Source: Thermoclostridium sp036562185 (lineage in GTDB: Bacteria; Bacillota; Clostridia; DSM-8532). Taken from it: 64,000 bases of DNA. The stretch covers positions 5,304 to 69,303 of the forward strand of contig DATCKN010000120.1 of the NCBI GenBank assembly GCA_036562185.1, in the 5' to 3' direction. The position numbers were made by a program, and so were the translations under genes. Positions 8,173-16,060 of the stretch are shown here, in pieces. The notes beneath the pieces are model-generated. The model was not told where the DNA came from and did not search any database. It worked only from the letters and a program-made list of their open reading frames with translations. How positions within the stretch are numbered: the first letter of the stretch is position 1; each line of letters starts with the position of its first letter.

Positions 8173-8739
8173 ATGAATAAAAAGCAGATTATAGTGGTTG
8201 CTTTGGTTCTTGTGATAATAACGGCAGGAGTTCTTCAATTTCTATATGGTGAGAAGGGTTTTTCATCCAAGGATGACGATGAGGAACGTCTCGGAGAGGC
8301 TGTTTATGTGGATAATATAACGGGAAACGACGTTAATTTGACCGACAGTTCAGGGTCAGGCAGTGAAAACGTTGCTGATAATACCGAAAATGACTATTTT
8401 ACACAGGCAAGGCTTGAAAGGGAGGCAATAAGAAGCAAGCAGAAAGAAGAGTTAAAGGAACTTACAAGCAATGCAACCGCCGGCGATGAAGTGGCCGCTC
8501 AGGCTCAGCAGGAATATCTTGATTTGGTAAGGCGATCCGAAATAGAAGCCACAATTGAATCATTAATAAAACAAAGAGGGATTGAAGATGTAGTTGTCAT
8601 CATGGGTTCTACAGGAACCGTAGATCTTGTGGTAAAAGCAGACAGTTTATCCCAGACAGAAACAGCGCAGATCTCTGACATAGTAATAAGGCACGCAGGG
8701 GTTGAAATGAAAGATATACATATCAAGAATATGAAATAA
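8173..8739 (+). CDS. spoIIIAH: Stage III sporulation protein AH
   Basis: The last gene of the spoIIIA operon. The 188-residue protein has one N-terminal membrane helix (IIVVALVLVIITAGVLQFLY), the conserved LGEAVYVD segment, a charged helical linker, and a C-terminal ring-building domain similar to YscJ/FliF (IEDVVVIMGSTGTVDLVV). It meets SpoIIQ from the forespore to bridge the two membranes. AAGGTGG before ATG 8173 decides the start; a GTG at 8167 is also in frame. Confidence 0.94.
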   Translation: MNKKQIIVVALVLVIITAGVLQFLYGEKGFSSKDDDEERLGEAVYVDNITGNDVNLTDSSGSGSENVADNTENDYFTQARLEREAIRSKQKEELKELTSNATAGDEVAAQAQQEYLDLVRRSEIEATIESLIKQRGIEDVVVIMGSTGTVDLVVKADSLSQTETAQISDIVIRHAGVEMKDIHIKNMK

Positions 8740-8755
8740 TACCTGAAAGTCACAT

Positions 8756-8775
8756 GGGCAGGTAAAAACCTGCCC
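8756..8775. terminator. Hairpin between convergent spoIIIAH and rpsT
   Basis: GGGCAGGT and ACCTGCCC form a perfect 8-bp stem with an AAAA loop, between the stops of two converging genes. There is no long T-run on either strand, so it is probably a modest bidirectional terminator. Confidence 0.5.
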
Positions 8776-8830
8776 TTAAAGCTTACTTATCTTATTCACA
8801 TCAGCAAAGGCGTACAAATTGCATACCAGA

Positions 8831-9103
8831 TTAATTATTTGCAGCCTGTGCTGCATTAAGAGCTTTCATAAGCTGTGACTTTTTCCTGGAGGCTTTATTC
8901 TTATGAATCAGGTTCTTTGAAGCCGCTTTATCCAATTTCTTAATCGCCAGTTTCAAAAGTTCCTCCTTGTTGCTGCTGTTGGCAGCAAGTGCTTCTTTAT
9001 AACGGCGGATAACGGTTTTCAATTCGGAACGCTTTGCTTTATTATGCGCAGTTCTTACTTTAATTTTCCTCTCTCTTTTAATAGCGGACTTTGTATTAGG
9101 CAT
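8831..9103 (-). CDS. rpsT: 30S ribosomal protein S20
   Basis: A 90-residue, Lys/Arg/Ala-rich protein that binds 16S rRNA early in 30S assembly. The start MPNTKSAIKRERK and the end LIHKNKASRKKSQLMKAL are S20 signatures. Start 9103 was chosen over an in-frame start 7 codons earlier because S20 begins MPN and a GGAGGTG RBS lies just before it. In Firmicutes rpsT is commonly divergent from gpr, as here. Confidence 0.96.
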   Translation of the reverse strand: MPNTKSAIKRERKIKVRTAHNKAKRSELKTVIRRYKEALAANSSNKEELLKLAIKKLDKAASKNLIHKNKASRKKSQLMKALNAAQAANN

Positions 9104-9210
9104 TGTTTCACCTCCCAGCAACAACTCTATATAATAACGAGATTAAAAATGGGCTCCCGCCCCGGCATTACAGCAAATTTATGATGTAATTGCACAAATT
9201 CCAAATAAGT

Positions 9211-9219
9211 ATTATAGCA
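9211..9219 (-). promoter_or_regulatory. Extended -10 promoter for rpsT
   Basis: On the minus strand the sequence reads TGCTATAAT, an extended -10 element, about 110 bases upstream of the rpsT start. No good -35 is visible, as expected for this promoter type. Confidence 0.5.
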
Positions 9220-9684
9220 CAATCCTTAAAAAAAACATAGGTATCTGTATGTGGTCATAATGTGGCACGTTGTTATGATAGCATGAAGATTTGCTTTTGG
9301 CAAGTTTTTTTTAATACAGGATGGTATCAATTTATAGCATGTGAAAAATTGTGCTAAAATGCGTTTTGTTAAAGTATTTAATGCGCAATGCCCGAAAAGT
9401 CGCTTTATTTGCAAGACCGGTGCATTTAAGCAGGGCAGGCAGGACTTTTGAAAATGCCTTCCGCAGGTCCTGCATCAGCTGGAAGTTTCCTTGCTATGCA
9501 CAATAGCTGACGCAAGTGAAATGATTTTTATCAGTAATGCAAAATATCTTTGCGGTGATGGCATAATTTGCCATAAGCATTTAATCAGACATTGAAACTG
9601 AATAGTTAATACTAAATTGCAGAGAATAGTCATGAATAATTAAAATTTTTTAGAATATACGTTATGGAGGTATAAAAAGAAACT
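9220..9684. other. Intergenic region between rpsT and gpr
   Basis: No convincing gene is present in these 465 bases. A hairpin GCAGGAC (9439-9445) / GTCCTGC (9467-9473) lies in a locally GC-richer patch of unknown role. For gpr, TGAATA (9633-9638) followed after 17 bases by TATACGT (9656-9662) weakly resembles a sigma-G promoter, which would be the expected forespore control; the -10 is a poor match. Confidence 0.35.
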
Positions 9685-10707
9685 ATGGACGAATTATTAA
9701 GGAATCAATTCGGTGGAGTACGCACCGACCTTGCTTTGGAAGTCCATGAGAAAAACCAGGAAAATATACGGCGATCCGGGACTGCAACAACTTACCCTTA
9801 TGCTGAAGGGGTGGAGGTGACCGAAGACGGGAACAAGGACATTCATGTCACAAGGGTTAAGATCACATCCCCGGCAGGTGAAAAGAATATCGGCAAGCCC
9901 ATGGGCAATTACATTACTCTTGATGTCCCGAGGTTAAAGGAGAACGACCGGGATTTGTACGAGATGACTTGCCGCGCTGTGGCTTTTGAACTTCAGCAAC
10001 TGTTAAAACTTAAGGATAATGACACTGTTCTTGTTGTTGGACTTGGAAACTGGAATATAACCCCCGATGCCTTGGGGCCGAAGGTTTCTTCTTACCTGAT
10101 GGTAACAAGGCATTTGCATGAATATCTCCCGGAACAAGTGGATGACGGGGTGAGGCCTGTGTGTGCAATTGCACCGGGAGTTCTTGGACTGACAGGCATT
10201 GAAACAAGTGATATTGTTAAAGGCGTAGTCGATGAGGTAAAACCCGCCCTTGTTATTGCCATCGATTCGCTGGCATCAAGAAAAATGAACCGCATAAACA
10301 CCACGATACAGATTGCCGATACCGGAATATCACCAGGGTCAGGTGTGGGCAACAAAAGAGGGGAATTGTCCGAAAAGACCCTTGGTGTACCGGTTATTGC
10401 AATTGGAGTTCCAACGGTTGTGGATGCGGCTACAATGGCAAATGACACTATTGAGCTTGTTATAGACAATCTGATGGCTCATTCCGATAAAGGATCGGAT
10501 TTTTACAAAATGCTTAAGGAATTGGATGAGAATGATAAATACAATTTAATCCGGGAAGTTCTTGAGCCATACGGTGGGAACCTGGTTGTAACACCAAAGG
10601 AAATGGATGAAGTGATTGAACGTGTTTCTAAGGTGGTTGCAAACGGTATAAACCTTGCCCTGCATAAAAATATCGGTTTTGATGATATTGACAGATATTT
10701 GCAGTGA
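9685..10707 (+). CDS. gpr: Germination protease (SASP endopeptidase)
   Basis: A 340-residue aspartic-type endoprotease that degrades small acid-soluble spore proteins during germination. Family features include VRTDLALEVHE near the N-terminus, where the zymogen propeptide is processed, VVGLGNWNITPDALGPKV, CAIAPGVLGLTGIET, the VIAIDSLASRKMNRINTTIQI block, and GVPTVVDAATMANDTIE. It is made in the forespore as an inactive zymogen. A likely substrate, an alpha/beta-type SASP with a FEIA-type cleavage motif, is encoded at 27028-27237. ATGGAGG precedes the start. Confidence 0.96.
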   Translation: MDELLRNQFGGVRTDLALEVHEKNQENIRRSGTATTYPYAEGVEVTEDGNKDIHVTRVKITSPAGEKNIGKPMGNYITLDVPRLKENDRDLYEMTCRAVAFELQQLLKLKDNDTVLVVGLGNWNITPDALGPKVSSYLMVTRHLHEYLPEQVDDGVRPVCAIAPGVLGLTGIETSDIVKGVVDEVKPALVIAIDSLASRKMNRINTTIQIADTGISPGSGVGNKRGELSEKTLGVPVIAIGVPTVVDAATMANDTIELVIDNLMAHSDKGSDFYKMLKELDENDKYNLIREVLEPYGGNLVVTPKEMDEVIERVSKVVANGINLALHKNIGFDDIDRYLQ

Positions 10708-10711
10708 ATTA

Positions 10712-10743
10712 ATTACATCAAAATTATGTAATGGGTCTTTTTA
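10712..10743 (+). terminator. Weak hairpin after gpr
   Basis: ATTACAT (10712-10718) pairs with ATGTAAT (10726-10732), followed by GGGTCTTTTTAA. The stem is AT-rich and separated from the T-run, so it is only a possible terminator. Confidence 0.35.
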
Positions 10744-10911
10744 AATTAAAAATTTTATAGTACCATTTAATATTATATTATATTACAATAGCATATTGGG
10801 TATTAGAGTTTATTATGCAGTTAAAATGGTGGTATTCCATAATGTGGTTAAATGGGCTTAAGGCATTGCATCAGTCTATACTCTTAAGGAAGGAGCCGCA
10901 TAATCGGTTTT

Positions 10912-11811
10912 ATGAATATATATTATAAAAAACGCAGAAGATTTCGCATAAAAAATACACCCAGGTTTTTTGCCGTGTTATTTGTTGTTTTACTATGCCT
11001 GATTGCTGTTTACGTAATTTCTGGCGGTGAGTTCAGGGCTATAAAAGCAGTAATGAATGCCATTGCTCCAACTCCTTCCCCTACTCCGGTTCCTACGCCT
11101 ATACCAACTCCCACACCAACACCTGTACTGTCTCCTACGCCGGCTCCAACGCCATTGCCTGCTGGAAAGGTGCTGCGTGACGTATTGGTATGCATAGATC
11201 CCGGACATGGAGGACGCGACCCGGGAACGGTATCACCTTATGATGAAACGTTCTATGAAAAGGATATAGTCCTTGATATGAGCCTCAGGTTAAGAGATAA
11301 GCTTGAAGAAGCCGGGGTTAAGGTCATGATGACCAGGGAAGAGGATAAAGAACTCCACAGCTACTGGAAAGAAGACTTATGGGCAAGGCCGAGATTGGCA
11401 AATGAAGCAGGGGCAACATTCTTTGTAAGCATACATGTTAATGCTTTTGATACAAAGTTAAAGAACTGGGATGTCTATAACGGCACTGAAATTTACCATT
11501 ATGGAAAGACACATGGTGAGTTTACAAGCAAACAGTTTGCCGAAATTATGGGCGAGGAAATAAATTCTGTAACAGATGCAAATTATAACGGCATTTCGGT
11601 TCAGGACTATGCTGTACTGCGTATGTCAAATATGCCGGCATTGCTTGTGGAAACCGCATATATCACAAACAAAGCAGATCATGAACGTCTTAAATCCGAC
11701 GAATTCAGGGATAATATGGTCCAGGGGATTTTTAACGGAACAATGCGTATCCTGGAAACAATGGGAGCATTCAAGGAAGACGATGTATATAAAATACTGG
11801 TGGACCAGTAA
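10912..11811 (+). CDS. N-acetylmuramoyl-L-alanine amidase (Amidase_3 family)
   Basis: A 299-residue cell-wall hydrolase. A basic N-terminus and one membrane or signal helix (FFAVLFVVLLCLIAVYVIS) are followed by a Pro-Thr rich linker (about residues 51-84). The Amidase_3 catalytic domain starts at VLVCIDPGHGGRDPGT. Zinc ligands expected for the family are visible: His in DPGHGG, Glu in FYEKD, His in VSIHVNAF and the late catalytic Glu in LLVETAYITN. It cuts the amide bond between muramic acid and the peptide stem. Its place after gpr, where Clostridia often carry a sporulation wall hydrolase, suggests but does not prove a spore role. It is similar in class to CwlD. Confidence 0.85.
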   Translation: MNIYYKKRRRFRIKNTPRFFAVLFVVLLCLIAVYVISGGEFRAIKAVMNAIAPTPSPTPVPTPIPTPTPTPVLSPTPAPTPLPAGKVLRDVLVCIDPGHGGRDPGTVSPYDETFYEKDIVLDMSLRLRDKLEEAGVKVMMTREEDKELHSYWKEDLWARPRLANEAGATFFVSIHVNAFDTKLKNWDVYNGTEIYHYGKTHGEFTSKQFAEIMGEEINSVTDANYNGISVQDYAVLRMSNMPALLVETAYITNKADHERLKSDEFRDNMVQGIFNGTMRILETMGAFKEDDVYKILVDQ

Positions 11812-11821
11812 GGGGATAGGT

Positions 11822-13798
11822 ATGGACAATAAGCTGAACAGGATAAAAGAGTTGGTCAATAGGCTGAATGAAGCATCGAAAGCATATTACCAGGAAAACC
11901 GCGAGATAATGTCCAACTTTGAATATGATAAACTGTATGATGAACTGTTGGGGCTGGAAAAGGAGACGGGTATTGTCCTTTCAAACAGCCCTACAGTAAA
12001 CGTTGGGTATGAGCTGCTTAGCAGTTTGCCGAAGGAAGCTCATGAGCAGCCCATGCTCTCCTTGGACAAGACAAAAGAAATCAATACTTTGGTAGAGTGG
12101 CTTGGAGATAAAAAGGGTATTTTGTCGTGGAAAATGGATGGTCTTACCATCGTCCTTACATACTCTGACGGGGCTCTTGTAAAGGCTGTAACCCGTGGCA
12201 ATGGTGAAGTAGGTGAAGTGGTTACCAATAATGCCAGGGTTTTTAAAAACCTGCCTGTTAAGATTTCTTATAAAGGCAATCTTGTGCTCAGAGGGGAAGC
12301 AGTTATCCGGTATTCGGACTTTGAAAGAATCAACAGGGAAATAGAAGATGTGGATGCAAAGTATAAAAATCCAAGAAACCTGTGCAGCGGCTCTGTAAGG
12401 CAGCTTAATAACAGGATTACGGCAGAGAGGAATGTTTACTTTTTTGCATTTAATATTGTAAAAATTGATGATCCCGCCCTGGACAAATCCAGGGGTGAGC
12501 AGTTGAAGTGGCTTAAAAGCCAGGGCTTTGACGTGGTGGATTTTAAGGAAGTTTATGCGTCAAACCTGGAACAGGCTGTAAACTGGTTTTCAGAGCATAT
12601 TGTCAATAACGATTTTCCGGCCGACGGCCTTGTATTGGCTTATGATGATATAGAATATGGCCGTTCCTTGGGCACGACCGCCAAATTCCCCCGGGATTCC
12701 ATTGCCTTTAAATGGCAGGATGAAATAAGGGAAACAAAGCTGGTTAATATTGAATGGAGCGCTTCAAGAACGGGTCTGATAAACCCGATCGCTGTTTTTG
12801 AACCTGTTGAGCTTGAAGGGACTACAGTTAAAAGAGCCAGCGTACATAATGTCAGTGTTATGGAGTCGCTTAATCTTGGAATTGGGGACACAATAGGCGT
12901 TTACAAGGCTAATATGATAATTCCGCAGATAGCTTATAACTTAACAAAAAGCGGAAATGTGAAAATTCCTGAGAACTGCCCTGTGTGCGGAGGTCAAACC
13001 ACAATCCGGCAGGAGAACGGAATAAAGTTCCTTTACTGCATCAACAGTGAATGCCTGGCAAAGCAAATCAAATCACTTACTCATTTTGTGAGCAGGGATG
13101 CAATGAATATTGACGGCCTTTCGGAAGCAACAATAGAAAAATTCGTGGAAAAAGGCTTTATTAAAGACTATGTGGATATTTTCAGGCTGGAAAGATTTAA
13201 AGATGAAATAGTTGAGATGGATGGATTCGGAGAGAAATCATACAGCAATTTAATCAATTCGATTAACAGGGCCCGCAAAACGAATGCCGTCCGGCTGCTT
13301 TACAGCATGGGAATAACCAATATTGGCCTTTCAAATGCAAAGCGAATATGCAGTTATTTTAACTATGACTGGAACCTGATAGAAAATGCGACCTATGAAC
13401 AGCTTATTAATATAACCGGCATAGGGGATATAATGGCCAGGGAGTATGTTGCCTTTTTCGGGATTGAAAAAAACAGAAAAAGAATAGAAGAGCTTCTCAG
13501 CGAAATAGAGCTTGAAAAGGAAAATACCAAGAATGAAAACCTGATGTTTGAAAATATCACTTTTGTTATTACCGGTGCGGTAAATCATTTCAAAAACCGT
13601 GCAGAGCTGAAAAGCGTAATTGAGGAGAGGGGAGGAAAGGTAACCGATTCGGTTACGTCAAAAACTAATTATCTGATAAATAATGACAAGAATTCGGCAT
13701 CAACGAAGAACAAAAAGGCAAAAGAGCTGGGGATTCCTATAATAACCGAGGAGCAGTTCCTCCAGTGGCTTAACCAGGGCATTATACCCGCTGAATAG
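11822..13798 (+). CDS. ligA: NAD-dependent DNA ligase
   Basis: A 658-residue ligase that seals nicks using NAD. Domains in order: Ia NMN-binding region (YYQENREIMSNFEYDKLYDEL, residues about 20-40), adenylation domain with active-site Lys at about residue 104 (WKMDG), OB fold, a four-Cys zinc site (C386, C389, C406, C411 approximately), helix-hairpin-helix repeats, and a C-terminal BRCT domain (about 580-658). ATG 11822 follows AGGGGATAGG and begins just after the amidase stop; longer in-frame extensions overlap the amidase and are not homologous. Several motifs are atypical: KMDG rather than KIDG/KLDG, and NLCSGSVRQL rather than NAAAGSLRQL. A second, more canonical ligA may exist elsewhere. 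Confidence 0.93.
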   Translation: MDNKLNRIKELVNRLNEASKAYYQENREIMSNFEYDKLYDELLGLEKETGIVLSNSPTVNVGYELLSSLPKEAHEQPMLSLDKTKEINTLVEWLGDKKGILSWKMDGLTIVLTYSDGALVKAVTRGNGEVGEVVTNNARVFKNLPVKISYKGNLVLRGEAVIRYSDFERINREIEDVDAKYKNPRNLCSGSVRQLNNRITAERNVYFFAFNIVKIDDPALDKSRGEQLKWLKSQGFDVVDFKEVYASNLEQAVNWFSEHIVNNDFPADGLVLAYDDIEYGRSLGTTAKFPRDSIAFKWQDEIRETKLVNIEWSASRTGLINPIAVFEPVELEGTTVKRASVHNVSVMESLNLGIGDTIGVYKANMIIPQIAYNLTKSGNVKIPENCPVCGGQTTIRQENGIKFLYCINSECLAKQIKSLTHFVSRDAMNIDGLSEATIEKFVEKGFIKDYVDIFRLERFKDEIVEMDGFGEKSYSNLINSINRARKTNAVRLLYSMGITNIGLSNAKRICSYFNYDWNLIENATYEQLINITGIGDIMAREYVAFFGIEKNRKRIEELLSEIELEKENTKNENLMFENITFVITGAVNHFKNRAELKSVIEERGGKVTDSVTSKTNYLINNDKNSASTKNKKAKELGIPIITEEQFLQWLNQGIIPAE

Positions 13799-13832
13799 TT
13801 TTTGTGCAAATTACACCATTGGCAGTGAATTT

Positions 13833-13985
13833 TCTCTCTATATATTACATTGTATAGAAATATTATCGTTTTATATAATGTATTTGTATATTTTGTATAA
13901 AGGGCAAAAATCCCGGATTAAATTGCTGCAGTGTGTTTAAAGCTGATTTTTGTGGCAATAATTAGTAATGTAATATATAGAGAGA
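13833..13985 (+). repeat. 19-bp perfect inverted repeat covering the RBS of the next gene
   Basis: TCTCTCTATATATTACATT (13833-13851) is exactly repeated in reverse complement at 13967-13985, 115 bases apart. The right arm ends in AGAGAGA and runs into GAGAGG, the likely Shine-Dalgarno of the 90-residue gene starting at 13996. A transcript starting upstream could therefore mask that RBS. A short MITE-like element is an alternative reading, but no target-site duplication is obvious. Confidence 0.75.
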
Positions 13986-13995
13986 GGAAAGAACC

Positions 13996-14268
13996 ATGAA
14001 AAGCGCAGGAGACATTTCGTTTGAGTATAAGGCCGAAAGACTGAGCTTAATGTATACTTTGCATGCAATTTCCCACCTCTCACGGGAAGAGATGGAGTTG
14101 CTGAAAGCTTTACGCCATGATATTTCGTTGCTGGACAAATTTAAGGAAAACGGGACAGAAGTTGTTCCGAAAATAGGGAGTATTCTTACCAAGTTTAACC
14201 TGAATTCAATTCAGGAAGTAATTGACATAGTTGAAAATTACAAGCTGTTTGAACTGTATAATTTTTAA
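13996..14268 (+). CDS. Hypothetical 90-residue protein
   Basis: Not recognised. The product is soluble, with a charged Leu/Glu-rich helical look (SREEMELLKALRHDISLLDKF), no signal peptide and no membrane segment. Its RBS (GAGAGG, 13982-13987) is well spaced before ATG 13996 and lies in the right arm of a long perfect inverted repeat. It stands alone between ligA and the DUF881 pair, on the same strand, about 200 bases from each. In many Clostridia gatCAB follows ligA, but this protein is not recognisable as GatC. The open frame, RBS and codon pattern support a real gene; function is unknown. Confidence 0.7.
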   Translation: MKSAGDISFEYKAERLSLMYTLHAISHLSREEMELLKALRHDISLLDKFKENGTEVVPKIGSILTKFNLNSIQEVIDIVENYKLFELYNF

Positions 14269-14303
14269 CTTATACAGCCAGTTCCTGAATCATTTCATTG
14301 GCT

Positions 14304-14332
14304 TCAAGTCATATGGGCTCCATATACCTTGA
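14304..14332. other. Imperfect palindrome between the 90-residue gene and DUF881 genes
   Basis: TCAAG-TC-ATATGG, loop GCT, CCATAT-AC-CTTGA. It could be a weak transcript end or a regulator site. No T-run follows. Confidence 0.3.
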
Positions 14333-14478
14333 GGAAAAGTATTGTATATTGCTTTAAAAATCTTTACAATATAATCATGGTTTTGATAATAATACAGGCA
14401 TGAACAAACTTTCCCGGTTTTTGGCATAAAATTGGGATAATGCTTATTGCATATTTTTTGGAAAGGGAGGTTGATAAA

Positions 14479-15201
14479 ATGCGCAATGCGAAGGGAGCTC
14501 TTTTTGTGGTATTCCTCCTTTTCGGTATGGTTATTACAATGCAGTTCAGAACGGTTTTGCTTGCCCAACAGCAGAATGCCTCGGGGCAAACATCGGTGCA
14601 GACGTTGTCCCTTGAACTTGAACAGGCTAAAAATGAGGGTATTAAATTACTGGAAGAACTGCAGAAGCTGGAAAAAGAAAAAGATGAAATAATGAGGCAG
14701 ATCAGTAATGATGGAAACCCGGTATTAAATGAGCTTTTAAATAAAAGGTATGAACTGTCGGTAATAAACGGCCTCACAGATGTCAAGGGCAGTGGTGTGG
14801 TCATTACATTAAATGATGCTCCGGCAAGGAATGAAATGGATCCAAGCCAGTTAATCATCCACGATATGGATATTGTTCAGATACTGAATGCTTTAAGAAC
14901 TGCAGGGGCTCAGGCCATAGCTATAAATGACGAGCGAATCATTGCCACCAGCAAACATTTTTGTGCCGGGCCTACAATACTTATAAACCGGACCCGTTAC
15001 CCGGTCCCATATGTCATCAAAGCCATAGGCGATCCCGAGGAGCTGTACAATGCTCTTGAAGAGTGCGAAGCAGTTATTATCCTGAAGATATACAATATAC
15101 AGGTGGATATACGTAAGGAATCCGAGATTGTTATACCCAGATATAAAACTTATGGTAATATTGAAGATATGATATCCGGGCTGGAGGTAGTGGAGAAATG
15201 A
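14479..15201 (+). CDS. DUF881 family membrane-anchored protein (first of two)
   Basis: A 240-residue protein with one N-terminal membrane helix (GALFVVFLLFGMVITMQF), an extracytoplasmic coiled-coil (about 40-80, LEQAKNEGIKLLEELQKL) and a DUF881 domain marked by VINGLTDVKGSGVVITLND, QAIAINDERIIATS and PYVIKAIGDPEELY. The family is of unknown function and is common in Firmicutes and Actinobacteria. GGGAGG (14465-14470) fixes ATG 14479. Its stop overlaps the start of the next DUF881 gene (ATGA), so the two are translated together. Confidence 0.85.
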   Translation: MRNAKGALFVVFLLFGMVITMQFRTVLLAQQQNASGQTSVQTLSLELEQAKNEGIKLLEELQKLEKEKDEIMRQISNDGNPVLNELLNKRYELSVINGLTDVKGSGVVITLNDAPARNEMDPSQLIIHDMDIVQILNALRTAGAQAIAINDERIIATSKHFCAGPTILINRTRYPVPYVIKAIGDPEELYNALEECEAVIILKIYNIQVDIRKESEIVIPRYKTYGNIEDMISGLEVVEK

Positions 15202-15893
15202 AGTTTTTCAGAGAAGCGGCATTAACTGTTGTTTGCCTTGTATTAGGAATAATTATTGCCATGCAGTATAGAAGCGTAAAAGTCAATAATTCGCTTGCCG
15301 TATATGAACAGCAGCGTGTTAATGATTTGATTACAGATCTTTTGCGCGAGCAGGAGAACAATAAACAGCTGCAAAAGAGAATAGATGAACTCCAAAAAGA
15401 TCTTGATAACCTTCGTACCGGTACCAACAGTGAAAATGAAACCATACAGGAGCTTAAAAAAGAGAATGAGCAGCTGGAAATCCTTGCGGGGCTTAAAACA
15501 GTAAAAGGTAAAGGCATTATTGTAACACTTGAAAGTATGGACAATACTCCCATAGATGACTACAGCATACTTACGGTTTTAAATGAACTGAGGGCTGCTG
15601 ACGTGCAAGCCCTGGCGGTAAATGAGGAAAGAATTATTGCTACAAGCGAAGTAAGGCGGGCCGGAAGCTATATGGTAGTTAACGGCAGAAAACTGTTGCC
15701 TCCATATGTTATAAAAGCCATTGCCGATCCTGATAAGCTGGAAAATTCATTAACAGTTATGGCCGGTGTTGTTGATATGCTGAATTACTGGAATGTCAAA
15801 GTAGACATAAAAAAGGATGATAATATAATTATACCGGCTGTACGCAATGACGGCACGGTTCTGCGCTATGATCTCCTGAGTCCTGTTGATTAA
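15198..15893 (+). CDS. DUF881 family membrane-anchored protein (second of two)
   Basis: A 231-residue paralogue of the preceding protein with the same plan: membrane helix (AALTVVCLVLGIIIAMQY), coiled-coil (QLQKRIDELQKDLDNL), then the DUF881 domain (ILAGLKTVKGKGIIVTLES, VQALAVNEERIIATSEV, PYVIKAIADPDKLE). The C-terminus retains the VDIKKDDNIIIPA segment of the family. Tandem, overlapping placement suggests the two proteins act together, perhaps as a hetero-oligomer at the cell surface; this is inference. Confidence 0.85.
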   Translation: MKFFREAALTVVCLVLGIIIAMQYRSVKVNNSLAVYEQQRVNDLITDLLREQENNKQLQKRIDELQKDLDNLRTGTNSENETIQELKKENEQLEILAGLKTVKGKGIIVTLESMDNTPIDDYSILTVLNELRAADVQALAVNEERIIATSEVRRAGSYMVVNGRKLLPPYVIKAIADPDKLENSLTVMAGVVDMLNYWNVKVDIKKDDNIIIPAVRNDGTVLRYDLLSPVD

Positions 15894-15952
15894 TGAATAA
15901 GCCTGTAATTATTTTATAAAAAAATTATATATATAGTAATAGGAATTTTGAG

Positions 15953-16044
15953 GAGCTATTGAAAGGATTGTTGTTTAACCGGACAAAATCCGTTCAGGTT
16001 CTTAAGTGGCTTTAATTCTGTAACTTAAGGACAGCTCTTTTTTT
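15953..16044 (+). promoter_or_regulatory. Structured leader with terminator-like end before pdaA
   Basis: Visible pairings are GAGCT (15953-15957) with AGCTC (16033-16037), AACC (15977-15980) with GGTT (15997-16000), GGA/TCC inside that, and a 10-bp stem GTTCTTAAGT (15998-16007) with ACTTAAGGAC (16023-16032). Seven T residues (16038-16044) follow at once. The AACC/GGTT pairing and the 10-bp stem share bases 15998-16000 and exclude each other partly. It may be the terminator of the DUF881 operon or an attenuator in the pdaA leader. Confidence 0.45.
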
Positions 16045-16060
16045 ATTGGGGTAAAAAGTC

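Noticed and set aside
9226..9414. 62-codon minus-strand frame between rpsT and gpr
   Set aside because: It has no RBS, spans the upstream part of the rpsT promoter region and has an unlikely composition.
11010..11208. Two minus-strand Gly/Val- or Arg-rich frames
   Set aside because: They are the antisense reading of the Pro-Thr linker of the amidase; repeated codons give a false low-complexity ORF.
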